The notes beneath the pieces are model-generated. The model made no database searches. It was not told the DNA's origin and saw nothing but the letters and a program-made list of their open reading frames with translations. Position numbers and translations under genes: made by a program. From positions 43,538,688 to 43,602,687 of the forward strand of contig NC_087069.1 in assembly GCF_963678635.1 (NCBI RefSeq): a DNA stretch of 64,000 nt, read 5' to 3'. This DNA is from Symsagittifera roscoffensis. Lineage: Eukaryota > Xenacoelomorpha > Acoela > Convolutidae. This document shows, piece after piece, positions 10,914-22,887 of the stretch; within the stretch, counting starts at the first letter, position 1; the number at the start of each line of letters is the position of its first letter.

Positions 10914-13900
10914 AAGAAGCCGCACATAAGCAAACGACTGTTAGCTTGCTCGTGAGCTGTTGGTCTGACGGACCCGAAACAGTTTTATGAGGGTCTCGAT
11001 TACACTCAATTGATTGTGGACGAAATTGAGGACAAAGAATTGACGGGGGAAGATAACGTTTGTGATATAGAGACGACCACGCGCAATGGGGACCAAGAAG
11101 AACAAATCATGGAGCTGTAAAAAACTGCTCGGCTTAGCAGCTATAGACTCTGATGGAAGGCATGACGCAACAGAATAATGGACTGTCAGCTGTATGCAAA
11201 GGAAGTTAATAATCATGAGGATCCTGCCGCCAGGTAATTGTCAGAGGTATGGGTTTTTTTTTACTCCGACAGCTTCTCAATTTTCCCCATCAATCAAATT
11301 TATTTCTTTTTCAATGTCCACAGATGCAGAAACAGCTAAAAAGCTCGCATGGAATTGGAGGAGAAGCCAAAGTTTTTTTTCGTCGACTGCTGACAATTTG
11401 GAAGAGCGGGATGTGACTTAGCTGCTAGTCGATTTATATCCTTTCTAAGAGCAATGAGGTGAGTAACGGGATTTAACACTCCATTCTCGAAGGAATGTAC
11501 ATGAGTTCAATCAATGCAAGAGTTTAATTCGACAACAAACTGGAAAAGATTTTGCAGAAAAAATGATCTCATATGCTCAAACTCAAAGGAGTCAGCCCAT
11601 TTGCCTGTCTCGCCTAGTCGAGAAACCTCCTCTTTTTAAAAGAGTGATTGCAGGCTTCAGGCCTTCAGGTTTGCTGAAGAAGCTGCCATTTTTTAAAGCA
11701 GTATGGGAGAGCAACCCTGAGTTTTGAGAAGCTGCTACCAAATTGGGCAATGAGGATAGCAGCGCAATTAGGAAAAGAAATTATGAATTCTCAAAAAAAC
11801 TCATATAAACTAAATTGATTATCCCTTATTTCAGGTTTAAAACTTTTGGTATCATTTGACTTTTTTGGTTCAAGTTTGGTTTAAATTTACTCATAACAAA
11901 TTGTTTTATATCTCTTTGAAACATAAATTTGATGACGGTAAAACAGCCACAAATTGATAGAACACAATAAGCAAAGAATGAAAAAAAAACCACAAAAAGG
12001 CCTTGTTTCATTTTTGAATGATAAGGGCAGTTAGCTGAAATCAATTTTGATTTTTTGCTTTTTTTTAAAACTGCAGGGAATTATATTTGACTTGGACAAT
12101 TGAAACTGTCATAAATAAATAGAATGTGAGCATTTGAAGCGAGCAATAGTCTACGTTCTTCGAGCAATCTTTTTTTATTGTGTATGCATAACAGCAAAAC
12201 ATATTTCGGGTACTGCTGAGGGGAAATATATCTGATGCGAAGCTTCTGAATAATCTGAGCGATAGTTGAAGATGTGAATATTAGATTTGACCATTTCTCG
12301 CTTTTTTCGACCATTGAAGATAGGTAAATTTTCGATTATCTCTCCGTTGCAATCATTTAGGACGAATGATTGACGCTCACCAAGTAGAGTAAGGACAATA
12401 GGCTTTTTTGGAAATTTTTTTCAGACTTACTTTCAATACCCAACCAAGCGCGAGTAAGCTCTACATGATCACAGCTGTCACCCAAATGCAATCATTTGTA
12501 AGAGTGAACACCGGGCTGAAGTGGAATGGAAAGTTTGACAATCTGATCATGTTGCTCCAAAGATTCAACCAGAGTGTTCTTATTGTCATATAAGAATTCT
12601 CCCACATTTTGTGCTAACGTCGTTAGGTGTTCATCCCATCAAACTTCCTTCGCATTTTATTATGATTGTCGGCGAACCAAAGTCTTAAAATTTGAATAGG
12701 TTTATCTTCTAGCCCCCGGGAAAATTTTCTTCAGGAGCCATAGACAATTGTAATCGGCTTATTGGCGCCCTGCTGAAGTTATCATCTCCAAAGTAAAACT
12801 GGTTCAATTTGTAATTAGAATTGATGTGGAAACACTCAGCAGTTTTTCTCGTCAGAGGTTTTTTATTTTATAAACGAGTTTTGCGTTCCAGTTTTAGCGT
12901 ATGAACGAGGCACGTTGCTTTTTAAATCTCAATCCAAAAACTTTGAGACTTGAAATTTGCAGCACTCTTCAACAAATTGAACTGATGTATACCTCGGTTC
13001 AGTTTATGCTGGACCTCGACTCCCAGTAGAAATTGCTTGCCACTTTCCATCAAGAAAGCGTCACCTAAAGGAACATAGTATCTTCAATATTGCATAGACT
13101 TGAGAATTGTAAATCCTTTTCTAAAACAGGGCTTCGTGTTATCTTGAAAGACCAATAGATTTTCTTCAAACTGGTAGCCTTGACATGCTAAGAAACCTTG
13201 TTTGTACTGAGAGTCGCTAGTCAAATCAACAAGAGGGCTTTGTAAAGATATAGGTTATTGGAGGAAGATACAGCGATAAGATTCAAATTCGCTTCTAGAT
13301 TTTGCCAGATAGTTTCCGCCAGGTTATTAACGAAGATAGATTTTTCGTTTTAATCGATTTTGGTGAATCATCATCTATAAACGCTTCATGGTCGTCCTAC
13401 TTGTCTGTTACGGCGGCTGCTGTAGAGCTGCCAACCAAATGTAACGAACATTTCCAGTGTTTGTCACGGTTTCGCCATTATTATTTTATTGGCAATGGTT
13501 TACTGCTGTTGGGGGTTCTGTCCTAACAAAAGAAGATAAAGAAGAAGAAGAAGAAGAAGATGATGAAGAAGCTCTTTTGCGTCCCATTGCGATGCTTCGT
13601 CAACTAGACTGCTAAAAAATGTCTATTTGCTGTACTTCTTCTGAGCGATGATAGTTTTCTAGTTGGTTTTTTCTTTCTTCTGGTGGTTTTTAGGCTAATA
13701 GAGTGGCGCGGTCGCTTGACGACTGGTATTTTTTCTACTTTGCTTCCAAAAAAGTTAACGTTTTCATGCATTTTTTTACCGAATTGTTTTTGAACACTTT
13801 CTTAACCACAGGTTTGGGTTTTGGTTGACTGTCCAATTCTTTCAATTTATTTTGGAGCAGCGGAAATTTAGTAAAAATTCATTGGTCAATGGCAAACCGT

Positions 13901-14562
13901 ACTTTTCAGAAAGAGAAATTACAAAACGTTGGATACCTATGCGGATAGTTGAGCCTATTGCACTACCGTACTGCCCGGATTGAGATCCAACGAAGTAGTT
14001 TCTTCTTTACAGATTGGATACAAGGCGATTGAATTATTAATTATCATCCATCCAACATGTATTCCTAATCGACAGTCAAACAGACAGACAGATGCTTGAT
14101 TGTCCGTAATTGAATTGTAAAGGGAAAAAAAATCAAGCGAACATATCTTACTATACGTCAGATAACTGCCTATTTGTGGCGGGGTCGAGAGCAATCATTA
14201 GAATGTTTTTAACCAACGAGCTCCTGTTTGAAGAACCTACCCAAGCGTTTCCTCCTCTTTGTTGTCTTTTAGAAGAGAAGGGACTGGTTGATTTATGTTA
14301 AAAGTGTTTGATACCTTCATTAAAAACAGACGCAATTAGAACAAGTGCACTTAAAATAGGTGCAATTAAATTTTCTGATGAATTTCCTACTGGATAATGG
14401 TAGATTTCTTTAACGTAGGGATATATAGAACAAATGTAAACGTAACGGATGTATTAATTTTTCTCTTGTTCTCTTGTCTGTTCATTGGAGGTAAACCTCT
14501 CTAGTCCTACCGTCCACAAAAGGTGTTTTTTCAAACAATTGAATTCAAAATGGTACAAGATA
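10914..14562. repeat. 3.6-kb tandem duplication, copy 2
   Basis: Head-to-tail repeat of 7281-10913 at an offset of 3633 bp at the left edge, rising to about 3677 bp after indels. It carries roughly 40 bp near 11505-11545 that copy 1 lacks. After its final AATGGTACAAG the sequence diverges from the junction seen between the copies. This suggests one unequal-exchange or replication-based duplication well after the underlying element had decayed. Confidence 0.9.
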
Positions 14563-14879
14563 GAAGCGCGGTACTTTTGTCATTATTTTTTTTTCGTTAC
14601 TTAGACTCAAAAATCACACTTCCAAGTGCCTCAAAAGCCTCAACGCTGATCTCGTTTCCGTCTGTTGATTTGTACACGAGTTTATCTTTAAACAATATCT
14701 AGAAACACTGAGCTATCATCATTTGAAGCTTAACACAATTTTCTTTTGTCATTCCGATTTTTTTGTTAATTTTTTTTGGTTTAAAACCAATTTGGATATG
14801 ATAACGCAATCAAAAAACTTATGGCTAGTTTTTTGTTGAAAATTATTAGTTTTCATTGACAAGGAGCTAGGACTTGCTA

Positions 14880-15350
14880 GACAATTTTCATGCTCAGCGA
14901 GTTTCAACACTAACCATTCGACTTTACATGAAACTCCCGATTACTGAGCTTGTTTTTCCACGATTTTTGAAAAGCGGTTTTATAGATAACAATGTTTTTT
15001 TTCTTCAATTTTTTAGTTTTCAATTTAAGTAAACCATTGTGAAGCAAGAAGAGATTTAGCGGAACTCTTGATTTGTAGTATGCCAAATGCAATTAAAGGC
15101 AGGAGTTTCCTGTATTCATTGATGCACGCAGATGCAGCAGTACAAGCAACCTTGAAACGATCAATTCCTCAAAAAAGTTTGACCAGAATTCAAAAACGAA
15201 CAGCATCATTTCGTAATAATTGCACGTTTGATTGACAATATTCTATCAGTTTCTGCAAAACTTCTACACTTCATTGAAATGCTGATTTTTTTTCTCTTTT
15301 ATGGTCTTGGCACTGGTAAGATTTTTTAACTTTTTGTTTTGTTTGTCCTG
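14880..15350 (-). pseudogene. Fossil fragment of Polinton-type DNA polymerase B
   Basis: Minus-strand coding trace with the block order expected before the polymerase palm domain: a YC..NVQLLR-like segment (about 15212-15245), then TAASACINEYR (about 15110-15150), then a KSLLASQW-like segment (about 15035-15065) resembling the family's S..aqWL.yIe. The assignment rests on these three ordered blocks. The trace is broken and I treat it as a relic only. Confidence 0.5.
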
Positions 15351-17515
15351 CTGGCTACTTCAAAAAATAACTTTTGAAGACGAATTGCAGACTGGTGCTC
15401 GGTAAAACGGCATGACATTATAACTCCTTTCGATTGGCAAAACTCGTTTTTGTTGAAGATGTAGGATCATTACAAGGATCAAAATCTTCAGAGTACCAGG
15501 AAGGCTGCAGAATTTTTTTTCGAAATGACAGTCTAGTGATTTATGAAAGGCTTTATCTTTTTTGATCAAATGAGGCTATAAGAGTAAGGTAGCGAGGAAA
15601 GTGTTTTTCCTCGCGACTCAGTGTTTTTGCGCATGAAAAACTACCTTTTCATTCTTGTTGTAAGGGGCTGCCTTGCTTGTACCTTTTCCGTGTCGCTCTC
15701 CGTGAATCAAAATAATTTTCGTTATTGTCGTCGGCGTCAGTGTTTGGTGGTTTCTTCTTTATCGACGGATAGACGAAGCCTTGGTGCAAATGATTCATTC
15801 CTTATTCAATTTACTGGAAGCAATTGACGTGCCGCCCATTTTAACAATTATGCAAAGAAATTGGCGGCATTGCGAAACAGGCAAAATGCGTGGGGCTTTG
15901 TCTATAATTGGTATAACGTGAATCTTGATCATCTTTAAAATGTTAAATTTTCAGTTTCTTTGCACACGCAGTGCACGGAGCTATATCTCCTACTTAATAT
16001 AAATCAAGCTGGCTGCCACAGTTTTTACAATTAGCTTGATTGCAGAAAACACAGGACCCGGTGAGGCATGTATGCTTAGATTTGAGTAGACTAAGGACAA
16101 GCTAAGCAGTAAGAACAAGCCTTGAATAAACCTTTTATTGTTGTTGTGAGATCCACTTGTCATCCTCCTCGTTTATCTTGACTAAACAACAGATCTATAT
16201 GCTACTGGTGACCTCTAATGAAGCACCGTACAAAAGCAGCCCTAAATTTTTGGCCATACAAAGATTTTGAATAAGTTGCGAGTTTTGACAGTTTTTCAAG
16301 ATCTTCATGGGTTCATTTTGCTCCATAGCTTAGAGTAAACTTTGAGTAAAGTTATCTGATATTTAGTTTTCTGTTAAGTTTTGCTCGACAAGTCGCTTTG
16401 TAGTGGCCGATTCTGGTCTTGGGTTGAAAATGTTAACTTTTTTAAGCTCCTCGAGGTGCGTTCTAGCTCCGTTGTCTTCAAAGCCAAGTGCGATAAGTAG
16501 GCAATTGTCGTTATCTGTATCAAACAATAGTAGAATTGAGCGTTGATGCTGCATAGAAGTGAAAAGAGAGAAACTAATGAAATTTAAACAAAATGTTTTA
16601 CTGACTTTTCATTTTTGTACGATTTGAGTACTCGATTCTTTTTTTTTTTACAAAATATATGCAGATGTTGTCATTTTTTTGAAAGGGCAAATGAATCGGA
16701 AAAATCAAGCTGGGGTCAATTAGAACTCCTTTTACCCTATGAAAAAATTTTCCGAGTTTGTCTGCAGCTTTTTTTTCAGCGAAGACAGAGAGTGACAAAA
16801 ATCACTTTGAATCCGTCTATCTGTGCTAACAAAGTGGAAAAGGTCATCTAGTTACTTCCACTGACAGCTTGGAGCGAGCTTCTTTTCTGTGGTCTTCCAG
16901 AAAAAATGAAAAAAGCCTGCAGGTTGAAGAAGAACCCCACTTTCTTGCAGTTGTTATCGCTCGCATCAGTTCATCAAACTTTGTTCGTGGGTCTGACTAA
17001 ATTCAATTTCCTGAAAAACTAACAAATTTATGTTATGGTTTTAGAAAATTGACTACGAGCTTATTGTCATTAGATGATCCAATAAAGATATAGTACCCTT
17101 TTCTATAATCGTTTTATAAATGAACTCTTATATTCCATAGTAGATTACCGAATACTCTTCATTTTTTTCTTTTGATAACGGTTGATTCAATTGCGTAGAG
17201 CGTTTTTGGGTCCTGATGGTTATTTGCTTTTCAAAATTTTGTTTTAAAAAAATACATTTAGCAATCCGAAAATTACGTCAGAGTTGTTTGCAAACTATCA
17301 AGATACGAGAAAAAATCCCAGCCATTTTTTGAATATGAAAAAAGGATTTACCCTAAATCTGAATGACAAAAAACTAATGACTGGTAACATTCAGTCAATG
17401 GAGCGATAAAAACCTTTTTGTTTGCTGCATGGAAAGTGGTACAAATGTTTTCCGGAAACCAAACAATAATTGCTTGTCTCTGAGTTGTAAGATTGCGGTA
17501 TCTTTGATCGTTCTT

Positions 17516-17553
17516 ACATGGCGGGCAAATATCTTGATATCTGCCCGCCATGT
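17516..17553. other. 38-bp near-perfect hairpin
   Basis: Arms of 18 bp (ACATGGCGGGCAAATATC and GATATCTGCCCGCCATGT) separated by two bases, with one mismatch. It is GC-rich against an AT-rich background and lies at the right edge of the Polinton-like block. Function unknown. Confidence 0.6.
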
Positions 17554-17560
17554 ATCTTCT

Positions 17561-18515
17561 TTTAAAATTATCGCATCTTCTCTTAAATCTCGTGTGGGTT
17601 GAACTTGTTCGACTCGTATTTTCTAATCAAAAAAACATTAATTTTTGATATTCAGTTTTTTTGTGCTAGCTTTGCGATTTGATGGATTGTTTAATCCAAT
17701 GTGAGGTATCCATTTTTGATCATGATGGTCATGAGTAAATGTCAGTGATAACCATGTTCACGACGTTTTTCATCTAGTTGTCTGTGAATTTGACTATTTT
17801 CTAATTATTGCTGATAACTTGAGTCTGAAAATATGGTAAAGTTTAATAGTGCCCGACTTTTGTTGTTATTTTACCAAAGTTAAACGTTGTAGTTCGTGTT
17901 TGCAGTCTTTAGGATTGAGATGTAAAATTCGTTCAATATTGCTTGGATAGTAGGATTCGTGGTCAAACCTCTATTCATTTCCGTTTGTTACATGGGAGCA
18001 TTGTACTTTCTTTTCAAAAAATTTAACTGTAACCTTTAAGTGTTGTAGAGCAACCTTTTGAATGTAGGGTTGCAATTGTTTTTGTGGTTTCTATTGCCAT
18101 GGTTCTGATTCACAATGGGTTACTAGAATTATAGCAAACTTATGTAGTGTTTCTTGTTGATTGTCTTCGCTGCCATAGTCTATTACTGAAGGACCGTGCG
18201 GTCCTGTACATGGAAATGGATGGTCCTGAGGTTTTGAGTGTTTTTTTATTAGGAGATAAAGCATGGTCGGTGTTATAAACTCTGAAAGACCTATGTGTTT
18301 GATAGCTTGAAAGAGGATTGTTAAACGATGTATAGCTAATTGCTGAGTGTATCTAGTGTATTTGTAAATTAGTTCAATTGAAGTGAAAGGTTTGTAGTTT
18401 AATTCTGCTCTGAAATTTTAACATTAATATTTGTTGTGACAATGGTTTTAGGTTTTGTTTTTGGATATCTTGGCGAATTCTCTGCCTGTACTGTAGTGAT
18501 AGAACGGCCAACATT
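17561..18515. other. Unassigned sequence left of the LTR element
   Basis: No domain-bearing open frame and no repeat seen, apart from a small GGACCGTGCGGTCC dyad near 18190. It abuts the outer end of the 3' LTR. The flank immediately before the LTR (...ACATT) and the flank after the other LTR (ATTGA...) share only ATT, so no clear target duplication can be called. Confidence 0.4.
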
Positions 18516-19415
18516 TATAACAGTCGCCTACTTCGGTCACATATGAGGCTTAAGAAAAATAGGCCCTATAACCATTGGTTCAAGAGTCAGGGACACTATC
18601 TCTTGTGTTTTTCTACCACAAAAACGGTCGGAGCCAATTCGGTTCGCTTGCGACATGAGACTAGAACCCGTTACAGCTTAAAGGCCAGTACCAAAATACC
18701 CCCCCCACACACTCTAGAAAATAAGAACGTCCCCATACTTAGGTCTCAAAACACCCAAAACACACGAACGCCGTTAAAAACAGGGTCGGAACAATCCGTT
18801 AAGTTACTTTTTATTGGACAGTGGAACTTCGATCCATTTCAGTTGGATCAACCTAAAACTCGCCTTACCTCAACATACTTATCATAAAATGCACTCGAGA
18901 AAACTAAACTTGGTACTTACATAGCAGCACGTTTGAGAAACAGAGTAATTAAACTAATTAATGACTCTAGTATAAATATAATCGAATATAAACTCAAGAA
19001 GTTTTTTAACGATGAGTTCCAATCAAAGGAAATAAGTTTGAATTCAAGAAAGTAGTTTTGGATCTGGACCATTGGGAGACTTCAGTTGTCTGCCTTTCCA
19101 TTGAAGGTTCACTCTGGTCCAGTTGATTCTTGCTCTGCTCTTGTATTTGTTCGGTCTCCTATATCAGATAGGACAGCTCTACTCTAGTTTTCTACGATGG
19201 AAATTGCGAATAGCAATTTCCCACTGTGTATATTTGACAACTTTCCCGCAATTGTAATTCGGTTGTTCTGATTTTATGTTTGATGTTTTCAGTTGTCGCG
19301 AGAAAACTGAGCATGACAAGCTCCATTCGAATTTTTGAAAAATAAAACTTCATACCAAAACCACGTATTTTTGTGTTCCTCAAGGTCAAACTTCCGGATA
19401 TGACCGACTGGCACA
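18516..19415 (-). repeat. 3' LTR of the giant Gypsy-like element
   Basis: About 900 bp, matching 38334-39225 with scattered substitutions. On the + strand it ends in GACTGGCACA, so in element orientation it begins TGTGCCAGTC, the usual TG start. Its other end reads TATAACAGTC where the partner LTR reads TGTAACAGTC. The LTR termini therefore form a short imperfect inverted repeat (TGT.....AGTC / GACT.....ACA). Immediately inside, at 19416-19430, the element strand is purine-rich (GAGTCCGGGGAGTA), the expected polypurine tract. Confidence 0.9.
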
Positions 19416-19840
19416 TACTCCCCGGACTCAAGATCGATGTCCTCATCGCGTGCTGCCGTCTGTCAGTGAATCCCCAGAAACCCGAGTGTTACTCAAGATA
19501 CAGTGCCAGTAGTCATTTACAGAAGTTTGCAGCAGACTTAAGTTTATCTACACCCCAAAACTCACAACCATGTAAAAATTTCACACTATCGCTAAACAGC
19601 AATCAAAATCTGCACACACCTGCACCTTTGAATTTTTGCTTTTTAAGCTAGTTATTTAAAATTTCTTTTGTCCTATTCAATCAGGAAATTGTCATGCAGC
19701 ATTTTGATTTAAATAATAGATATAACGTATTAATAACAATTTCTTTTTCGTGAACCTAGATTTCATCCAAGTTCACCCTCGAGCCCCTTTCCTTCCCTCT
19801 CAAGACTCAAGACTCTAGAATTCCCCATTGAGCCACCTGC
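19416..19840 (-). other. Element 3' untranslated region with polypurine tract
   Basis: Lies between the last accessory ORF and the 3' LTR. The purine-rich tract sits directly against the LTR. CTCAAG occurs several times, as it does elsewhere in the element. No coding signal I can support. Confidence 0.6.
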
Positions 19841-20766
19841 TCACCTCGCATTCTTCGCCTTCGAGGTACCAGACCCAGATGCATTTGACACCGTGATCTG
19901 CTTCAACAGTGCCTCTTCGTCAGCGGAGCTAATCACGATCTCTTCCCAGGCTTTCAGCTGTTCATAGGACCGCATCAATTCCCTTTGTTCCTGCAATCTC
20001 TTCGCTTGATTGGGGAAACTCCTCACCTTCGACTCTCGGTTCAAACAGAAGGAATTGTGCCGACTCAGGCTCACGTTCTTCGCCAAGTCTTCCTCTAGTA
20101 TCGACTCTCTCGCCTTGGTGTTGTTTCTGGACACTCTACCAACTTTTTTCCACCCCGTCGTGATCGCATTTCGATGGGTCAGCAGAGGTCTCTTGAAAGC
20201 CTCCGGTCCTATCTCGGCCTGGAACTGTCGGTATTCCTTCTGATGTTTCCTCATATGATCCTTCGTTACCATGTATAACCAGGACGTCAACGTAGCTCGA
20301 AACCAAGGAAAGAACCGTATGCGGCTCCATACGTGTGTGACTTCCATCGGTATGGCGAGTACCTTGCATGCAGTCTCAAACAACTCAAGTCTCCTGCTGT
20401 AATCTATCGCGTAAATCGACTCTGCCGTTGGCGTCTTCGATTACCGATACCTCGTCACATTTTTTCTTTAATCCATCGTAGAGCCAGCATCGTGCTCACC
20501 ACCAAAATGGTCACCTTCTGCTGATGATTGGGCAGTCCTAACGACCTGATTTCTTCCACATCCCAGATCAGGCAGAGATTCGCGTGATCCGGGCACCACA
20601 CTGTTTGTGCCAGACAGTGGCATGGACATTCCCCATGTGTGAGGTCAATGCTCCTAAGATTGCGCTCTCCCGAGGCTTCCAGGAGTGGTTCGAGCTCCAT
20701 CATCTTCTCGTGTATCGTATCATTCTCATCCATGTTTGGAGCACCACCCATAGGTTTTCCGATCAC
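19841..20766 (-). CDS. Accessory ORFs H and I of the LTR element (unrecognised)
   Basis: Two minus-strand frames, 20455-20766 (103 residues) and 19841-20383 (180 residues). The first has a Cys/His-rich start (GECPCHCLAQTVWCPDH) that could bind metal. The second starts with an aromatic region (RIRFFPWFRATLTSWLYMV) and ends in a charged, helical, probably coiled region (QEQRELMRSYEQLKAWEE) with a Ser/Lys-rich tail. I recognise neither. Their position between pol and the 3' LTR is where some LTR elements carry an envelope gene, but no signal peptide, glycosylation-rich ectodomain or anchor is evident. Confidence 0.55.
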
Positions 20767-20919
20767 GTTTTATCTCTCGTGGCCACTTGTGTTTTCACTT
20801 TCCAAACCCAAAAGTTCTTCCCCCCAGATTTCACTCAATTCGTCCCTCTGTTCTTTCGGCACTGTCCCTCGGATTTTTCCTCAACAGCCTGTGTGAGTGA
20901 TGCGACATCCGAGCCAGTC

Positions 20920-22869
20920 TTACGCACTTCTTTCTACCTCGAGCAGTTTCCTTGGTTCGTAGCTACTCTTGTAGGCTGCTGTCTTCCATCGTGCCAAAAC
21001 CATGGGGGCCGTCTCTCTCAAGTTTTTCTCCGAGACCGCATCCGCCGAAGGACTATCCCACCCTTCTACCTCTCTCTTCCTCTTGCGAGACCTCACGTCT
21101 TTACTTGGGGGCGTTGCCGTTATCATCACTGATTCGACCTCTTTGTCTCCATCCAACCCTTCCAACTCTTGCCTCCCCCTTGCTCCAGCCTTAAGGATAT
21201 TAGTACTTTTAATTATATTACTATTTTCGACTTTATCTCCCCTTACACTTTCAATTATTTTATTGACAGTTTTTTGTTTCAGAGTAGAGCTGTCTTTACA
21301 TTCGTCTTCTTTGGTCTTCAGTGATGCCTTTCTCAACTCGACCATCTTGCCCAGCAGTTCTCCTCTAGCTTTTTCCTCCAGACCCGTCCCCATCAGGACA
21401 GGTTCTCCGAACTTCACCACTGTGTCCCACAGTTCTTCCTTGAAATCATCTAGCGTGATCTCGTCATTCACTTCTCGATTGAACTCGCTCAAGAATTCTC
21501 GCCAAGCGTCCTCATCCAGAGTCCCTAGGAACATGGTCTTGCTTCCCTCGAAGGTATTCTTCTCCCTTTCTTCTGCGCTCAAGAGTATCGTTCCCATATT
21601 GGAAGTCTCACTAATCAGTGGCAACTCTAGATTTTTACGGGGAGATGAGGTCAGAGGTGGTGTGGGAGTGTCTGCCCAATTTTCTCCGCTCAGATCCTTC
21701 AACAGCTCTTGAGTGGTGAATTCCTCCTCTGATGGTTTTGGTTCAGGCGTGTTCCCCACTTCCATATCCTCTCCTGCCTCGCTGAGAGTCTCATCCATGC
21801 TTTCTTCTCCTGATTCGACTCTTCTTCTCTCAAGGATCCTCCTGAACCGATCTTCTACAGGGCCGCTTCTTTTATCCCCAGGGGTGCCCACCGACAGGGG
21901 TGATGGTGTCGTTGGATCCGGTTTCTTGTATTCCGTCAGAGCCACATACAACGGGCCTGCTGCATCCAACTCCTTCACTTCCTGTCTCATCTCCACCTGT
22001 TCCAGTCCGTAAGATGCCCGGTATCTTCTCGTGGCAAACTTCATTTCGTCTTTCAGTGCAATGTGTCCTTCTTCCACGATCATCCTGCCATCGTCCCACA
22101 CCGGCAACATGTTCTCCAAACCCTCCCGCTCAAGCTTTCTCAAGATCTCTCGTATCTCGAATTTTGGGGGCAATGAGCCTCTCATCTTCTTCGCTTGGGT
22201 CGTCCAGGAGTTTATTTTTATGTCACAGGTGTGAAAATAGACCGCTGCAGTGTAGCCGATGAATAGGGGATCCCAGCCATCGGTGAATTCCCTCTGCTGC
22301 CCTTCCGCCGCTGCTCTCACGAACAGGGATGGGACCACCAGGGAACTGTTCATTCCCAGAGTCATTCTCCTTACCGTTGGGAACTCTGGAATGGTTGTTG
22401 GCAAGATTTCCTTCTCCAGTATTGGGTCTAGCTCCCTTTTCACCAACTCGAAGCTCTTCTTCCACGCGGGAATCCTCAAGACCTCTTGTCCACTCGCCGT
22501 CAGGGGATTCAGGTTCCAGAACTTGGGATAAGTTTCGATGGGACCTTCGCGTTTACCTCCCATCCTACACTGCAGTTGTCCTCGGAAATTGTATACCATC
22601 AACTCTTGATTTTTCACTTTTCCGAAGAGTACCGTGTTGCTCATTTGTGCCCTCAGCACCTCTTGCTGACACCAGTTGAGTGTCGTCCCATCCAGTATAC
22701 TTATGAGGCTCAAGTGTGTCACGGAGTTGCGATAAGCTGTCACTAGAGGATCTGGAAACGCGTATGTCACGGCCGGTCCATAAATGCAGGTTACGACCTC
22801 CTCCAGCCCCCAAATTATCCCCATTGGGTCCGATCTCATCGCCAGGCACAGGTCTGTCAACAGAGGCAT
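20920..22869 (-). CDS. Accessory ORF G: 649-residue protein of unknown function
   Basis: Long uninterrupted minus-strand frame. The N-terminal ~330 residues look globular, with mixed hydrophobic and aromatic content (for example WGLEEVVTCIYGPAVTYAF and WDPLFIGYTAAVYFHTC). The C-terminal half is highly charged and acidic, with Ser/Thr/Pro-rich stretches typical of disorder, then a basic KSRKRKREVEG-like cluster that could be a nuclear localisation signal. I recognise no family. It begins just after ORF F ends, so the two were probably expressed together. A structural or nucleic-acid-associated role is possible but only a guess. Confidence 0.65.
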   Translation of the reverse strand: MPLLTDLCLAMRSDPMGIIWGLEEVVTCIYGPAVTYAFPDPLVTAYRNSVTHLSLISILDGTTLNWCQQEVLRAQMSNTVLFGKVKNQELMVYNFRGQLQCRMGGKREGPIETYPKFWNLNPLTASGQEVLRIPAWKKSFELVKRELDPILEKEILPTTIPEFPTVRRMTLGMNSSLVVPSLFVRAAAEGQQREFTDGWDPLFIGYTAAVYFHTCDIKINSWTTQAKKMRGSLPPKFEIREILRKLEREGLENMLPVWDDGRMIVEEGHIALKDEMKFATRRYRASYGLEQVEMRQEVKELDAAGPLYVALTEYKKPDPTTPSPLSVGTPGDKRSGPVEDRFRRILERRRVESGEESMDETLSEAGEDMEVGNTPEPKPSEEEFTTQELLKDLSGENWADTPTPPLTSSPRKNLELPLISETSNMGTILLSAEEREKNTFEGSKTMFLGTLDEDAWREFLSEFNREVNDEITLDDFKEELWDTVVKFGEPVLMGTGLEEKARGELLGKMVELRKASLKTKEDECKDSSTLKQKTVNKIIESVRGDKVENSNIIKSTNILKAGARGRQELEGLDGDKEVESVMITATPPSKDVRSRKRKREVEGWDSPSADAVSEKNLRETAPMVLARWKTAAYKSSYEPRKLLEVERSA

Positions 22870-22887
22870 GCCCCTATTCCCTTTCCT

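Larger units (their letters stand above)
7281..17560 (-). mobile_element. Decayed Polinton/Maverick-like fossil, with internal tandem duplication
   Basis: The right part, about 14880-15350 on the minus strand, still reads as Polinton-type protein-primed DNA polymerase B. It has a segment resembling the family's TIASAC...FR block (here TAASACINEYR, about 15110-15150) and an upstream EYCQSNVQLLR segment resembling the usual YC..DV.iLR block. A DNDNCLLIAL stretch near 16500 may be the polymerase N-terminal region. Polintons are large, self-synthesising, virus-like DNA elements integrated in eukaryotic genomes. The left part holds decayed coding traces on both strands that I could not assign; one minus-strand stretch near 9350-9420 is only weakly reminiscent of the capsid family. 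The fossil is badly broken, with dozens of breaks, and is old. Terminal inverted repeats were not found, so both ends are approximate. Confidence 0.45.

Noticed and set aside
19841-20766. Envelope gene at the 3' end of the LTR element
   Set aside because: No signal peptide, fusion peptide, glycosylation pattern or C-terminal anchor could be seen in these frames.
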